A stretch of 64,000 nucleotides of DNA, taken from Streptococcus mutans (lineage in GTDB: Bacteria; Bacillota; Bacilli; Lactobacillales; Streptococcaceae). Each line of letters opens with the position of its first letter. The stretch's first letter is position 1. Location of the stretch: positions 930,001 through 994,000 of the forward strand of contig NZ_AP019720.1 of the NCBI RefSeq assembly GCF_006739205.1, written 5' to 3'. Shown here piece by piece: positions 63,037 through 64,000 of the stretch. The translations under genes were made by a program, and so were the position numbers. The notes under the pieces are model-generated. The model was given only the letters and a program-made list of their open reading frames with translations. It did not search any database and was not told the DNA's origin.

Positions 63037-64000
63037 ATGAGAGCAGTTGATTTAATTCAGAAAAAACGTGATGGGCTGACATTGACACAGGAAGAAATTT
63101 CTTGGCTTATTGAAGGATATGTTAATGGCCAAGTTCCTGATTATCAAATGTCAGCACTTGCTATGGCTATCTATTTTAAAGGAATGAGCACTAGAGAGAC
63201 GCAAGATTTGACCATGGCTATGGTTAAGTCTGGTCAACAAATTGATTTATCAGCTATTGCCGGAATAAAGGTTGATAAACATTCCACAGGTGGTGTTGGT
63301 GATAAGGTCACCTTAATTTTAGTACCGCTAGTAGCCAGTTTTGGAGTGCCGGTTGCTAAAATGAGCGGTCGCGGACTGGGACATACTGGCGGAACCCTTG
63401 ATAAATTGGAATCAATCAAGGGTTATCAGGTCGAGCGTTCACAAGCAGATTTCATTAAGCAGGTCCAAGATATTGGCTTGGCGGTTATTGGTCAGTCTAA
63501 TGATTTGGTCAAAGCCGATAAATTACTCTATGCCTTGCGTGACGTCACAGCAACAGTTGATACAATGCCCTTGATTGCTAGTTCGATTATGAGCAAGAAG
63601 ATTGCCGCAGGGGCGGATCGTATTTTATTAGATGTGACAGTGGGTGATGGTGCTTTTATGAAAACTTTAAAAGAAGCTGAAGATTTATCTCAAACCATGG
63701 TTAATTTAGGTAAAGAAGTGGGGCGTCAGACCATTGCTGCCATTACAGATATGAGTCAACCTTTGGGACAAGCTACCGGCAATCGCTTAGAAGTTTTAGA
63801 AGCCTTACAAATTATGCAGGGGAAAGGCCGTAAGGATATTACTGATTTTATTTGTCAGCTGGCTCAATTACTTTTAGAATTGGCAGGACAAAAGAGAAGT
63901 CTGACTGAAATCAAGGAACATTTGATCAATGGACAGGCTCTTCAAAAATTTGAAGACATGGTTGCTTATCAAGGTGGTGACTTAAACGATCTCTATCGTC
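63037..64000 (+). CDS. pdp: Pyrimidine-nucleoside phosphorylase, N-terminal part (3' end outside window)
   Basis: Phosphorolysis of thymidine, uridine or deoxyuridine to the base and (deoxy)ribose-1-phosphate. The visible 321 codons start [20 protein letters not shown] and contain [26 protein letters not shown] (phosphate site), [18 protein letters not shown] and [18 protein letters not shown]. It is the long form seen in Firmicutes rather than TrpD. The ATG at 63037 is likely, though TTG and GTG codons precede it in frame and the ribosome site is weak. The gene runs off the window. Confidence 0.93.
   Translation, partial: MRAVDLIQKKRDGLTLTQEEISWLIEGYVNGQVPDYQMSALAMAIYFKGMSTRETQDLTMAMVKSGQQIDLSAIAGIKVDKHSTGGVGDKVTLILVPLVASFGVPVAKMSGRGLGHTGGTLDKLESIKGYQVERSQADFIKQVQDIGLAVIGQSNDLVKADKLLYALRDVTATVDTMPLIASSIMSKKIAAGADRILLDVTVGDGAFMKTLKEAEDLSQTMVNLGKEVGRQTIAAITDMSQPLGQATGNRLEVLEALQIMQGKGRKDITDFICQLAQLLLELAGQKRSLTEIKEHLINGQALQKFEDMVAYQGGDLNDLYR

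Overview
The window is low-GC Firmicute DNA and looks like Streptococcus mutans. The indicators are a ciaX-ciaR-ciaH cluster whose first gene encodes a small Ser-Asp-rich secreted peptide, a mannitol PTS operon (mtlA-mtlR-mtlF-mtlD), an lctFEG/lcrRS lantibiotic-immunity locus, a pstSCABB-phoU operon, and the order pfkA-pyk-signal peptidase-glmS. The species call is from recognition of gene content and order, not from a database search. No rRNA, tRNA, CRISPR array, insertion sequence or prophage was seen.

Layout. Positions 1-7.1 kb: 3' end of dnaE, the glycolytic pair pfkA-pyk, a small GlsB-type membrane protein, a signal-peptidase-like protein lacking both catalytic residues, and glmS with two NagR-type operators around its promoter. 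7.1-13.3 kb: the mannitol operon and a small zinc-ribbon protein (PhnA/YjdM). 13.4-18.7 kb: a polar amino acid ABC importer, a convergent Mn-type CDF exporter (mntE) and an AGCS amino acid:Na+ symporter behind a glycine riboswitch. 18.7-25.8 kb: pcrA, a MetR-box-preceded sulfhydrylase with a cyclase-family hydrolase, a HAD phosphatase, and a CcdA/TlpA thiol-redox pair. 25.8-34.2 kb: two TetR-controlled ABC transporter modules, each with a recognisable promoter dyad.

34.2-41.1 kb is the most accessory-looking part: an AT-rich two-gene unit (an Abi_C-type protein and an unrecognised partner), a frameshifted remnant resembling the C-terminal part of a Fic protein, a coiled-coil DUF2130 nuclease-like protein, a small membrane protein, a secreted glycosidase-like protein, and a DUF1858/DUF438 hemerythrin-PAS pair. 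41.1-45.8 kb: lctFEG and lcrRS, divergent, with 11-bp direct repeats between them.

45.8-64.0 kb is largely core: truB, ribF, spxA1, a UPF0223 protein, an inositol-phosphatase-family protein, an rRNA m5C methyltransferase, the phosphate (pst) operon, pepN, the CiaR-controlled segment with a 29-residue hydrophobic peptide gene followed by ciaXRH, rpsT, coaA, an RsmC-like methyltransferase and the 5' part of pdp.

Regulatory themes are sugar and amino-sugar control (cre-like, NagR, MtlR sites), amino acid control (glycine riboswitch, MetR box), and envelope or antimicrobial-peptide stress (TetR/ABC modules, LcrRS, CiaRH, SpxA1). The most interesting points are the catalytically dead signal peptidase, the Abi_C two-gene unit beside a broken Fic-like gene, the duplicated and degenerate EIIB domain of MtlA, the H-loop substitution in the second PstB, and the short peptide gene directly behind a CiaR box. 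All motif and structure calls were made by eye.
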